Assembly (NCBI GenBank): GCA_964577955.1
Contig: CAZOAZ010000002.1
Location: 186,001-250,000 of the forward strand
Direction: 5' to 3'
DNA length: 64,000 bases
From: CADEEX01 sp964577955
Lineage (GTDB): Bacteria; Acidobacteriota; Vicinamibacteria; Vicinamibacterales; CAVVIG01
A model generated the notes under the pieces. It ran no database searches. It saw only the letters and a program-made list of their open reading frames with translations, and was not told where the DNA came from. Made by a program: the position numbers and the translations under genes. Below, in pieces: positions 50,564 through 59,039 of this stretch. Positions within the stretch are counted from its first letter, which is position 1, and every line of letters starts with the position of its first letter.

Positions 50564-51895
50564 ATGGACACTTCGCGCCCGGCTCCTCTCACGCCGCTGC
50601 AGTGGCTGATCTGCGCGGTGGCCGCGCTCGGTTTCGCCTTCGACTCCTACGAGCTGCTGATGCTGCCGATCATCGCGCGGCCGGCGCTCGCCGAACTCCT
50701 CCACGTCGCGCCGAACAGCCTCGAGGTCAACTCGTGGGTCGGCACGATGCAATACGTCCCGGCGGTCGCGGGCGGCATCTTCGGCCTGCTCGGCGGGTAT
50801 CTCACCGATCGGCTCGGCCGCCGGCGCGTGCTCGTGTGGAGCATTTTGCTGTACGCGTTCGGCGCTTTCTTCGCCGGTCTCTCCACCTCCGTCTATCAGC
50901 TGCTCTTCTGGCGCTGCTGCACGTTCGTGGGCGTCTGCGTCGAATTCGTCGCGGCGGTCGCCTGGCTGGCGGAGCTCTTCGCGAATCGTGAGCAGCGCGA
51001 ACGGGTGATCGGCTATACGCAGGCCTTCGGCTCGATCGGCGGCATCATGGTGACCGGCGCCTACTACGTCGTCGTCACCTACGGCCACAATTTCCCGGCA
51101 GTGGCCGGCGGACACGAAGCGTGGCGCTACACCTTGCTGTCGGGCGTGATTCCGGCCCTTCCGCTGATCGTCATCCGGCCGTTCCTGCCGGAATCGCCCG
51201 GCTGGTTGGCGAAGAAGAAGGCCGGGACGCTCAAGCGTCCGAGCTTCGCGGAGCTGTTCCGCCCAGAGTTCAGCCGCACGACGATCGTGACGACGATCAT
51301 GATGGCGTGCGCGTACGCCGCCGCGTTCGGCGCGATCCAGCAGATGCCGCGCGTCGTGCCAGGGCTCGAGGAAGTGCGCACGCTCGCCCGCGCCGCGCAG
51401 GAACAGACCATCAGCGGCGTGCAGTCGTTCCAGGAATTCGGCGGCCTGGCGGGCCGCATCCTGCTCGCGTTCCTCGCCGCGGTCATCGTCGGGCGGCGGA
51501 AGCTGCTCTACATCTTTCAGATTCCAGGCTTGATCCTGCTGCCGATCGTCTTCCTGCTGACACCGGTGGAAGGGCTGACGATGGCGAAGTGGGGCATCTT
51601 CTTCGTCGGCATGGCGACGATCTCGCAGTTCAGTTTCTGGGGCAATTATCTGCCGCGCGTCTACCCGGTCCACCTCCGCGGCACCGGCGAGAGCTTCGCC
51701 GCCAACGTCGGCGGACGGATGATCGGCACCTGCGCCGCGCTCGTCACCACGAATCTCGTCGCGTCAATGCCGGGCGCCGCCGTACCGATCAAACTTGCGT
51801 ACGCGTCCGCGATTGTCGGCACGACGGCGTACGTGATCGGCTTCATCGCGAGCTTCTGGCTGCCGGAGCCGAAGACGACGGACCTGCCCGAGTAG
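50564..51895 (+). CDS. MFS transporter, sugar-porter/SV2-like
   Basis: ATG 50564 gives 443 residues with 12 predicted helices. The motif GGYLTDRLGRRRVLVWSI (loop 2-3) and RPFLPESPGWLAKKKAGTLK (loop 6-7, the PESPxWL motif of sugar-porter relatives) define the group. FWGNYLPRVYPVHLRGTGES is the second-half signature near helix 10-11. Members of this branch take up sugars, aromatic acids or other small organics. It is placed 5 bp after the SSS symporter, so the two are probably co-transcribed and may handle related substrates. Confidence 0.92.
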   Translation: MDTSRPAPLTPLQWLICAVAALGFAFDSYELLMLPIIARPALAELLHVAPNSLEVNSWVGTMQYVPAVAGGIFGLLGGYLTDRLGRRRVLVWSILLYAFGAFFAGLSTSVYQLLFWRCCTFVGVCVEFVAAVAWLAELFANREQRERVIGYTQAFGSIGGIMVTGAYYVVVTYGHNFPAVAGGHEAWRYTLLSGVIPALPLIVIRPFLPESPGWLAKKKAGTLKRPSFAELFRPEFSRTTIVTTIMMACAYAAAFGAIQQMPRVVPGLEEVRTLARAAQEQTISGVQSFQEFGGLAGRILLAFLAAVIVGRRKLLYIFQIPGLILLPIVFLLTPVEGLTMAKWGIFFVGMATISQFSFWGNYLPRVYPVHLRGTGESFAANVGGRMIGTCAALVTTNLVASMPGAAVPIKLAYASAIVGTTAYVIGFIASFWLPEPKTTDLPE

Positions 51896-51908
51896 AGACC
51901 ACAGAGCG

Positions 51909-51992
51909 AAATGCGCCACGAAAACACGGAAACACGAAAAAGGCGTTAGCTAAGAAAGAGATTTCGTGCTTTCGTGCTTTCGTGGCGCATTT
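51909..51992. repeat. Family B long inverted repeat
   Basis: Left arm AAATGCGCCACGAAAACACG and onward; right arm ends GCTTTCGTGGCGCATTT, about 31 bp each. It lies between convergent genes and is followed by a T run (TTGTTTTTTGG), so it could terminate the plus-strand operon. Confidence 0.9.
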
Positions 51993-52002
51993 GTTTTTTG
52001 GG

Positions 52003-53139
52003 TCAGTAAGCCCGCTCGTAGAGTTCGACCGCGGCTTCAGCATCGAACGGCCGCGGGTTGAACGTTCCTGTCCACTGCGGCGCGGCGAGCGCGGCGAGCC
52101 TGGGAATGTCCGCGCGTGGGACGTTCAGGTCACGCAGGGTTGCCGGCAACTGACCGGCGCGCGCCAGACGGGCGAGAAGATCGGCGAGCGTCGGCCCACC
52201 GCCCCTGGCATCCCAGCCGGCGATTCGCATCAGCTCCTCGTAGCGGTCGCCGACGACCTCGCTGTTCCAGCGGACGACATGCGGCAACATGACGGCGATC
52301 GCGGCGCCGTGGGTTGTCCCGTATTTCGCGGTCAGCGGATTGGCACACGCATGAGTCGCGCCGAGCATCGACTGCTCGATCGCCGCACCGGCGAAGTGCG
52401 CGCCGGCGAGCATCGCGGTCCGGGATTCGAGGTCCTTCGGATGGTCGAGGACGCGTTCGAAGGCGCCGCTCAGCAGCCGCCACGCCTCGCGCGCAAACAG
52501 CTCGGACGCACCGGTCCGCCGCGTCGTCACGAACGACTCGACCGCATGCGACAGCGCGTCGTAGCCGACGATCGCCGTCAGCTCCCGCGGCTGCGACACG
52601 GTCAGCGACGGATCGAGCACCGCGACCTTGAACATGGCTTTCTCGTCACCGCACGCCATCTTCTCGTGGGTGTCGGCATCCGAGATGAGCGCGTTGCTCT
52701 GGGCTTCGCTGCCGGTGCCGGCCGTCGTCGGGACCGCGATCATCGGCAGCATCGGGTGCTTCGCCTTGCCGTGGCCGCGGTAATCGCGCATGTTCCCGCC
52801 GCCGGTCAGCACGAAGTTGATCCCTTTGGCGCAGTCGAGCGAGCTGCCGCCGCCAAGCGCCACCATCGAATCGACGCGTCCTGCCGCGGCAACCACGCGG
52901 CCGCGCTCGACCATCACCGTGTCCGGATTGGCATCGAAGTCGTGAAATGTGGTCGTCGCAATGCCCTCGTCGGCGAGGAGTGCGATGGCGCGGTCGACGA
53001 GTCCGAGGCGAACGATGCCGGCGTCGGCGACGAGGAGCGTGCGCGAGAACCCGAGCTCGCGCGCGAGTTCGCCTAGGCTGGCGAAGGCGCCGTCACGCAG
53101 AATCACCCGCGTCCGCGGCTGAAAGTCGAAGGGAATCAC
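52003..53139 (-). CDS. Iron-containing (group III) alcohol dehydrogenase
   Basis: This 378-residue enzyme starts at GTG 53139. The dinucleotide site is MVALGGGSSLDCAKGINFVL. The metal-site region shows YDALSHAVESFVTTR, THACANPLTAKYGTTHGAAI and MLPHVVRWN, with the His residues that coordinate Fe2+ in this family. It interconverts an alcohol and an aldehyde or ketone with NAD(P)H in the cytoplasm. Substrate not predictable; related proteins act on lactaldehyde, 1,3-propanediol, butanol or maleylacetate. It is divergent from the MFS gene at 53163, with 23 bp between. Confidence 0.93.
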   Translation of the reverse strand: MIPFDFQPRTRVILRDGAFASLGELARELGFSRTLLVADAGIVRLGLVDRAIALLADEGIATTTFHDFDANPDTVMVERGRVVAAAGRVDSMVALGGGSSLDCAKGINFVLTGGGNMRDYRGHGKAKHPMLPMIAVPTTAGTGSEAQSNALISDADTHEKMACGDEKAMFKVAVLDPSLTVSQPRELTAIVGYDALSHAVESFVTTRRTGASELFAREAWRLLSGAFERVLDHPKDLESRTAMLAGAHFAGAAIEQSMLGATHACANPLTAKYGTTHGAAIAVMLPHVVRWNSEVVGDRYEELMRIAGWDARGGGPTLADLLARLARAGQLPATLRDLNVPRADIPRLAALAAPQWTGTFNPRPFDAEAAVELYERAY

Positions 53140-53162
53140 GGCTCAACGCTATACTCCCTTCC

Positions 53163-54341
53163 GTGTCTCCCGCAAACCGCGCGTCGCTCTTGACGCTCGG
53201 CGCCGCCGCGTTTCTGGTCAGCGCCGATGCCCGGGTCATCGATCCGCTGCTCAAGATCGTCGCGGCTGAATTCCACGTGTCGAACGAAAGCGCGGCGCTG
53301 ACGATCTCGGCTTACGCGCTGCCGTACGGTTTCTGCCAGCTGTTCTACGGACCGCTCGGCGATCGCGTCGGCCAGCTGAGGGTCATGGCCACCGTCATGG
53401 CGCTCTTCGCGCTGGGGACGCTGGCGTGCGCCGCGGTGCCGAATCTCGGAACGTTCATCGCGCTGCGACTGCTGACCGGCGTCGTCGCCGCCGGCATCAT
53501 TCCGCTCTCGATCAGCTACATCGGCGACAAGTTCGCGTACGAACACCGCCAGGCGGCACTCGGCCGCTTCATCAGCGCGCTGATGCTCGGACAGATCATG
53601 TCGGCCACGCTCGGCGGAGTGCTCGGCGAGTACGCGAGCTGGCGCGGCGTCTTTCTCGTCTTCGGCGCCGCGGGTCTCCTCGTCGCGGCGCTCCTCGGCC
53701 GCGAGTCGGCGCGCTTCGCCGCGGATCGCAAGGAGCGCTACTTCTCGTTTGCCGCCATCCGCGATCTGCTGCAGGCCCCGAGCGCGCCGATCGTCTTCAC
53801 CAGCGTCTTCATCGAAGGGCTGTTCGTCTTCGGCGGTCTGGCGTTTCTCTCCGCGTCGATGCTCGAACGATTCTCATTCCTCGGACCGAGCCAGGTCGGT
53901 CTGATGCTGGCCGGCTACGGCGTCGGCGGTCTGTGCTACGCCGTAACGGTCAAACGCCTGGTCCCGAAGATCGGCGAGCGGGGCACCCTCATCGTGGGTG
54001 GTTCGCTGCTCTGCGCCGCCTATCTGCTGATTGGGTTCTTGCGCGCCTGGTGGTTGTTCATCCCGGGCATGATCCTCTACGGCATGGGCTATTTCACGAT
54101 GCACGGGGCCATCCAGACGCGCGCCACGGAAATCAATCCCAAGGCGCGGTCGACCGCCGTCTCGCTCTTCGCGTTCATCTTCTTCCTCGGTCAGGGCCTC
54201 GGTCCGATCGCGATGGGCCGGGCGATCCGGCTGTTCGGCTACGGGCCGAGCTTTGCCGTCGCCGGCGCCGGCCTCCTCACGCTCGCGCTTTGGACTCAGG
54301 GTCAATTCGCTCGCTTTACCACAGCCTCGCGCGCCGCCTAG
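53163..54341 (+). CDS. MFS transporter, DHA1 drug/metabolite exporter type
   Basis: GTG 53163 gives 392 residues with 12 helices. The loop 2-3 motif FYGPLGDRVGQLRVMATVMA matches the GxLaDrxGrkr consensus of DHA1 exporters (Bcr/AraJ-like). LRLLTGVVAAGIIPLSISYIG holds the helix-5 exporter-type motif C (gxxxGPxiGG here partly kept as LGGVLGEYASWRGVF). It probably exports drugs, arabinose-like sugars or metabolites. It starts 23 bp from the divergent alcohol dehydrogenase. The next gene follows at 34 bp. Confidence 0.9.
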   Translation: MSPANRASLLTLGAAAFLVSADARVIDPLLKIVAAEFHVSNESAALTISAYALPYGFCQLFYGPLGDRVGQLRVMATVMALFALGTLACAAVPNLGTFIALRLLTGVVAAGIIPLSISYIGDKFAYEHRQAALGRFISALMLGQIMSATLGGVLGEYASWRGVFLVFGAAGLLVAALLGRESARFAADRKERYFSFAAIRDLLQAPSAPIVFTSVFIEGLFVFGGLAFLSASMLERFSFLGPSQVGLMLAGYGVGGLCYAVTVKRLVPKIGERGTLIVGGSLLCAAYLLIGFLRAWWLFIPGMILYGMGYFTMHGAIQTRATEINPKARSTAVSLFAFIFFLGQGLGPIAMGRAIRLFGYGPSFAVAGAGLLTLALWTQGQFARFTTASRAA

Positions 54342-54375
54342 AATCCGCGCTCATACATCCCGTTTCGGAGGCTTC

Positions 54376-55707
54376 ATGCAGCGTCCGTCCTTCGTCGCCG
54401 CGCCGCTCGCCGCCGTGGTGGTGACGGCGATTCTTTCAATCACGCTCAGCGCACAGACTCGCACGCAGAACTGGTGGCAATGGCGTGGTCCCGACGCAAC
54501 CGGCGTGTCGGCCACCGCCAATCCGCCACTCGAATGGAGTGAGACCAGGAACATCAAGTGGAAGGTTGAGATCCCCGGACGAGGGAACGCCTCGCCAGTC
54601 ATCTGGAACGACCGGCTCTTCGTCACCACCGCGGTGCCCGCGAACGTCGACGGCAAGGCGCAGCACGATCCACGCGGTGGACTCAGGCCGCGCGGCGTCC
54701 ACCGGTTCATGGTGCTGGCGATCGATCGCCACACCGGCAAGACCGTCTGGGAACGCGTCGCGACGGAAGCCGAGCCGCACGAAGCCGGCCACACCGACAA
54801 CAGCACGTGGGCCTCGAGCTCGCCAATCACCGACGGCGACAGCGTCTTCGCCTACTTCGAGTCGTTCGGCCTCTATGCCTACGACATGAACGGCACGCTG
54901 CGCTGGAAGAAGGACCTCGGCGACAAGCGCATGCGCAATCAGTTCGGCGAGGGATCGACGCCGGCGCTCTACGGCAACACGATCGTCATCGTCTGGGATC
55001 ATCTGAACGGCGACGGTTCGTTCATCGCCGCGTTCGACAAACGCGACGGCCGCGAACTGTGGCGCGTCGCGCGGGAAGAGATCGACACCTGGGCCACGCC
55101 GCTCGTCCTCGACGTCAATGGCAAGCCGCAGGTCATCGTGCCCGCCATGCGGCGCAATCGCAGCTACGATCTGGCCACCGGCGCCGTCATCTGGGAGTCG
55201 GACGGCCTGACGATGAATCCGATTCCGTCGCCGGTCCACGACGACGGCATCGTGTATCTGATGAGCGGCTTCCAGGGCAACGACCTGAAGGCGATTCGCC
55301 TCGCCGATGCGCGCGGCAATCTGGACAACACCCCACACGTCGTCTGGTCGTTCGATCGCGACACGCCGTACGTACCGTCGCCGATTCTCGTCAACGGGAT
55401 CCTCTACTTTCTCAAGACGAACTCCGGCATCCTCTCGGCATTCGACGCGAAGACCGGCAAGCCGCACTATCAGAATCAGCGTCTCGACGGCGTGCCGAAC
55501 GTCTTTGCCTCGCCGGTGTCGGCGCAGGGGCGCATCTACTTCCCGGGCCGCGAAGGCACGACGATCGTGATCAAGTCCGGTCCGAGCTACGAAGTGCTCG
55601 CCAAGAACACGCTGGACGACGGGTTCGACGCGTCGCCGGCGCTGGCCGGCCGCGAGATGTATCTGCGCGGCAACGCGTATCTGTACTGCATCGCGAGCCC
55701 GCAATAG
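54376..55707 (+). CDS. Secreted PQQ-like beta-propeller protein
   Basis: ATG 54376 follows GGAGG (54367-54371) by four bases. The product has 443 residues with a signal peptide ending ITLSAQ. It opens NWWQWRGPDATGVSATANPP, the family signature, followed by a loop rich in His/Asp (AEPHEAGHTDNSTWASSSP) that resembles a metal-binding site in related proteins. The blades include DGDSVFAYFESFGLYAYDMN and FDAKTGKPHYQNQRLDGVPN. This is the eighth propeller of its kind in the window and the only one far from the others. Confidence 0.9.
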   Translation: MQRPSFVAAPLAAVVVTAILSITLSAQTRTQNWWQWRGPDATGVSATANPPLEWSETRNIKWKVEIPGRGNASPVIWNDRLFVTTAVPANVDGKAQHDPRGGLRPRGVHRFMVLAIDRHTGKTVWERVATEAEPHEAGHTDNSTWASSSPITDGDSVFAYFESFGLYAYDMNGTLRWKKDLGDKRMRNQFGEGSTPALYGNTIVIVWDHLNGDGSFIAAFDKRDGRELWRVAREEIDTWATPLVLDVNGKPQVIVPAMRRNRSYDLATGAVIWESDGLTMNPIPSPVHDDGIVYLMSGFQGNDLKAIRLADARGNLDNTPHVVWSFDRDTPYVPSPILVNGILYFLKTNSGILSAFDAKTGKPHYQNQRLDGVPNVFASPVSAQGRIYFPGREGTTIVIKSGPSYEVLAKNTLDDGFDASPALAGREMYLRGNAYLYCIASPQ

Positions 55708-55713
55708 TCGTGG

Positions 55714-55733
55714 GGTCCGGCTTTAGCCGGACC
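55714..55733. repeat. Family A palindrome
   Basis: GGTCCGGCTTTAGCCGGACC between the propeller and the lipocalin-like gene. Confidence 0.9.
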
Positions 55734-55750
55734 GTATAGCCGGAGGACGA

Positions 55751-56704
55751 ATGGCTGCTCCACGCGCGTTGCGCTTCGCCGCTATCGGCGGAGCGCTGGT
55801 TGTCTTGTTTCTTGGCGGCTGGCTCGCTGGACGACTCGGCATCGGATCCGTCGTCAATCCGGCGTCACTCTCCGAGGTCGAGCGTCAGTTTGCCGAGCGG
55901 ATGAACGACGCCAGCCTGGTGGGTACGTTCACTATTTGGGGGCGAGAAGGGCGGCCCGCCAGTCCCGATCGCTATGACATCAAGAGCGTCGAGAAGATCG
56001 GCGACGATCTCTGGCGGTTCAACGCCAGCATGTCGTGCTGCGGGGTCAACGGCACGATCCCGATTCCAGTCCCGCTGCGGTTTGTCGGTGACACGCCCGT
56101 GATCATGATGACCGACACGAGTCTTCCTGGTCTCGGTACGTTCACCGTCCGGCTGTTTTTCTACGGCGACAGCTATTCGGGCACGTGGTCGCACGGCAAG
56201 GTCGGCGGCCACATGTCGGGCCGGATCGAAAAACGCGGCGCGCCGGCGGCCGCGAAGTCCACGATGCCGGCGGCGCAACGGCTGATCGGGGCGTGGCAAC
56301 TGGCGTCACGCGTCGTGACGAAGGCCGACGGAACGGTGCTGAGCGACGCGGTCCTCGGCGCTGAACCGCTCGGGCGGCTGTACTACGACGTCAGCGGCGT
56401 CATGTCGCTGCAGATGATGCGGCAGGCGCGGACGGCGGCGATCGGCAAGCCTGGCAATCCGCAGGATGCCGCGAATCCGCGAGCGATCCTCGGCTACGAC
56501 TCGTACTTCGGCACCTACACGGTCGACGAAGCCGCCGGCACGATTACCCATCACGTCCAGGGGTCGTTGTTCCCCGAGGATCTCGGCAAGGACTGGGTCC
56601 GTCCGTTCACGCTCGACGAGGGGACGCTGACGCTGAAGTTCACGTCAGCCGGAGCGGACGGCGTCGACATCACCCGGACGCTCATCTTCCGCCGTCAGTC
56701 ATGA
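55751..56704 (+). CDS. Membrane-anchored lipocalin-like domain protein
   Basis: This 317-residue protein has an N-terminal membrane helix (about 8-30), then an unrecognised beta-rich domain (about 45-165) with SCCGVNGTIPIPVPLRF. The C-terminal lipocalin-like domain (about 178-315) opens LIGAWQLASRVVTKADGTVL and includes PLGRLYYDVSGVMSLQMM and GYDSYFGTYTVDEAAGTITH. Proteins with this domain are small-molecule-binding barrels; in this case probably periplasmic. The ligand is unknown. A repeat-rich stretch follows. Confidence 0.85.
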   Translation: MAAPRALRFAAIGGALVVLFLGGWLAGRLGIGSVVNPASLSEVERQFAERMNDASLVGTFTIWGREGRPASPDRYDIKSVEKIGDDLWRFNASMSCCGVNGTIPIPVPLRFVGDTPVIMMTDTSLPGLGTFTVRLFFYGDSYSGTWSHGKVGGHMSGRIEKRGAPAAAKSTMPAAQRLIGAWQLASRVVTKADGTVLSDAVLGAEPLGRLYYDVSGVMSLQMMRQARTAAIGKPGNPQDAANPRAILGYDSYFGTYTVDEAAGTITHHVQGSLFPEDLGKDWVRPFTLDEGTLTLKFTSAGADGVDITRTLIFRRQS

Positions 56705-56719
56705 GGATGGGGGGGCCAG

Positions 56720-56867
56720 CTCGGTGCCAGGTTGGAACCAGTTCGGTGCCAGACAGCAAGCTGACCCTAACCACTGGATGGCTTAGGGTTAGCGGCGCGT
56801 AGTGCCAGGCTGGTACCGGGTTGGTGCCAGGCTGGTGCCAGGCTGGTGCCAGACTGCAGGCTGACCC
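56720..56867. repeat. Degenerate tandem GGTGCCAG repeats
   Basis: GGTGCCAG or close variants occur five or more times (for example at 56723, 56745, 56823, 56834 and 56845), with GGTGCCAGACNGCA...CTGACCC twice. A hairpin ACCCTAA-N12-TTAGGGT (about 56764-56789) is embedded. The TAG of the following minus-strand gene is the reverse of the final CTA. Confidence 0.8.
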
Positions 56868-58502
56868 CTAGTGTGCGATCTCCGGCTGCGGAGCAGCGGC
56901 CGCGCGGACGCGGAGCGGCTCGGACCTCAGGAACACATGCAGCAGGACGGCGCCGGCCATAATCACCGCGGCGCAGACAAAGATCAGATGCAGGCCGCTC
57001 GCGAGCGCATGACGGACATTGCCGAGGAGCATCTGTAACATCCCCAGGCCGTTCGGAAGCTTGCCGAACTCGGCCTCGAGTTGCGGACGGAGTTGCGACA
57101 GCATCAGCGGATTGCTGAAATACCGCAGGATCCCCGCCGGCGCGCCCGCCGGCACCGCCTCCGCCATCGTCGAGTTGTAGCGCGTCAGCATCACGGACCC
57201 GAACGCGGCGACGCCCACGGTGCTGCCAATCGAGCGGAAGAAGATCGTGGACGACGTGGCGGCGCCCATCTGGGCGCTCGGCGCGACGTTCTGGATCGCC
57301 AGCGTGTAGACCGGCTGCAGGAACCCCATCCCGAGCCCTGACACGATCATCCCGTTTGCGACAAACAGCCGCGAACTCGACTCGTCCATCATCGCGAACA
57401 CGATCATTCCGGCCGCGACGAGCAGCGAGCCGACGACCGCAATGCTCTTGTATCCGCCGGTGCGCGAGACGAACTGACCGCCGAAGATGCTGCCGACGAC
57501 GGCGCCCATCATCAGTGGCGTGAGCAGACTGCCCGACTGCGTCGCCGACACGCCAAGCACGCCCTGCATGTAGAGCGGCAGGTAGATGATGACGCCGAAC
57601 ATGCCGATGCCGAGCACGAACGAACAGAGCGAACAGATCGCGATGATCGAATTGTTGAAGAGCGACAGCGGAATCACCGGCTCCGCCGATCGCAGTTCGA
57701 CGGTGACAAAGGCGATCGACATGGCCGCGGCCAGGGCGAGCAGCGAAGCGACACGCGTCGAGGTCCAGCCGTACTGGGTCGCCCAAGTCAGCGCCAGCAG
57801 CAGCGGCACGACCGTACCGATCAGCGTCGCATAGCCGCCCCAATCGAGTTTGCGATGAGAGCCGCGCGGCGGCATGTGCGGAAATTCAAAGTAGATCGCC
57901 GAGACGGCAATCGCGCCGACCGGCAGATTCACCCAGAAACACGCGCGCCACGACCACGAATCGGTCAGCCATCCGCCCAGCGTCGGACCGAAGATTGACG
58001 ACAGACCCCAGACGGCCGCGAAGAGACCCTGATAGCGGCCGCGTTCGGCCGGCGAGAAGATGTCGCCGACGATCGTGAACAGGATGCCGAGCACCATGCC
58101 GGCGCCAATGCCCTGCAGACCACGGAACAGAATCAGCTGTCCCATGCCGTCGATCGGCAGGAAGTTCAGCTTGCCGGCCGCACCGCACAGCGCCGAGGTC
58201 ACCACAAACAGAATGGCGCCGCAAAGAAAGTACGGCTTGCGTCCGTAAATGTCCGACAGGCTGGCAAAAATCGGGACCGACACCGTCGACGACAGCAGAT
58301 ACGCCGTCGCCACCCACGGATAGCGATCGAAACCAGAGAGCTCCGCGATGATCCGCGGCTCCGCCGTGCCGACGATGGTCTGATCGATCGCGGCAAGGAG
58401 CGCCGCGAGCAGAAGTCCCGTCAGTGTGCCGATGAACTGCGGCCTCGTCAGCCTGACGAGGCCCGAAGTGACGTAGGGGTGCCCGCCAGTCGGGTCGCTC
58501 AT
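56868..58502 (-). CDS. MFS multidrug transporter, 14 TM (DHA2/EmrB type)
   Basis: This 544-residue protein has 14 hydrophobic helices. Family motifs: LAAIDQTIVGTAEPRIIAEL in helix 1 (the DHA2 TIVNVALP-type motif), SLSDIYGRKPYFLCGAILF in loop 2-3, and RGLQGIGAGMVLGILFTIVG with LFAAVWGLSSIFGPTLGGWL (motif C of drug exporters). Such proton-driven pumps export drugs, dyes or metabolites through the inner membrane. No EmrA-like membrane-fusion partner is adjacent. The short hypothetical gene on the other side is divergent from it. Confidence 0.93.
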   Translation of the reverse strand: MSDPTGGHPYVTSGLVRLTRPQFIGTLTGLLLAALLAAIDQTIVGTAEPRIIAELSGFDRYPWVATAYLLSSTVSVPIFASLSDIYGRKPYFLCGAILFVVTSALCGAAGKLNFLPIDGMGQLILFRGLQGIGAGMVLGILFTIVGDIFSPAERGRYQGLFAAVWGLSSIFGPTLGGWLTDSWSWRACFWVNLPVGAIAVSAIYFEFPHMPPRGSHRKLDWGGYATLIGTVVPLLLALTWATQYGWTSTRVASLLALAAAMSIAFVTVELRSAEPVIPLSLFNNSIIAICSLCSFVLGIGMFGVIIYLPLYMQGVLGVSATQSGSLLTPLMMGAVVGSIFGGQFVSRTGGYKSIAVVGSLLVAAGMIVFAMMDESSSRLFVANGMIVSGLGMGFLQPVYTLAIQNVAPSAQMGAATSSTIFFRSIGSTVGVAAFGSVMLTRYNSTMAEAVPAGAPAGILRYFSNPLMLSQLRPQLEAEFGKLPNGLGMLQMLLGNVRHALASGLHLIFVCAAVIMAGAVLLHVFLRSEPLRVRAAAAPQPEIAH

Positions 58503-58618
58503 GTGCCGCCTCTCTAGAGGGGCGTGATTGTACTATTCGCCCCGTTCGTCCGCTGGCCAGCCGCCGGAATCACCCTCACGTCACAGTTTCAAACGGCCGT
58601 CGCGCGCTACCATCAAGC

Positions 58619-58984
58619 ATGATCCTGCGATTTCCTGGTTCCGGCACCGTCCTCGGCGCGCTCCTGAGCGGCCTTGGTCAGACGGCCGGCATCGGCAACG
58701 ACGAAGCGGCGATCGAGAGTCCCACGGCTCCGCAACTCGTCGAGGCGATCGAGGCGATGGCACGGGCCGACATCGAGTTCGTCATCCTCGAAAACGGCGA
58801 CGCATTCCTGCAGGCAGCGGGCGAGGGCGACGGACCGTATCAGCTGGAGTACCGCCCCCGGGCCGATGGTCCGCAGATCGCTGTTGACGGCGGAGTGGAC
58901 AAGGAAACGCTGCGACGCGTGATGCTCGCGTATCGCCGCGGCGACAGCGGCTGGAAAGGGTCGTTGTCCTGGAGCGCGATCTGA
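58619..58984 (+). CDS. Small hypothetical protein (immunity-like fold?)
   Basis: This 121-residue product has no convincing signal. The middle FVILENGDAFLQAAGEGDGP and YQLEYRPRADG, followed by ETLRRVMLAYRRGD and W, recall small alpha/beta proteins found as immunity-like or conserved hypotheticals in actinobacteria and soil bacteria. I cannot assign the family. The frame is preceded by a possible ribosome site only weakly. It is flanked by the divergent multidrug pump and by a repeat element. Confidence 0.55.
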   Translation: MILRFPGSGTVLGALLSGLGQTAGIGNDEAAIESPTAPQLVEAIEAMARADIEFVILENGDAFLQAAGEGDGPYQLEYRPRADGPQIAVDGGVDKETLRRVMLAYRRGDSGWKGSLSWSAI

Positions 58985-59038
58985 GGTCCGGCTAACTGGT
59001 CCGCCGTAGCCTTGGCGAGGCGGAAGCCGGACGCCACC
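58985..59038. repeat. Composite palindromic element (family A)
   Basis: Outer GGTCCGGCT and AGCCGGACGCCACC arms surround GTCCGCCGTAGCCTTGGCGA GGCGGA. The inner part is the same module as the in-frame insertion in yfaS (10590-10616). It lies between convergent genes. Confidence 0.8.
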
Positions 59039-59039
59039 T

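Noticed and set aside
56720..56867. Possible CRISPR or origin iterons
   Set aside because: Units are degenerate and unevenly spaced; no replication or cas gene is near.
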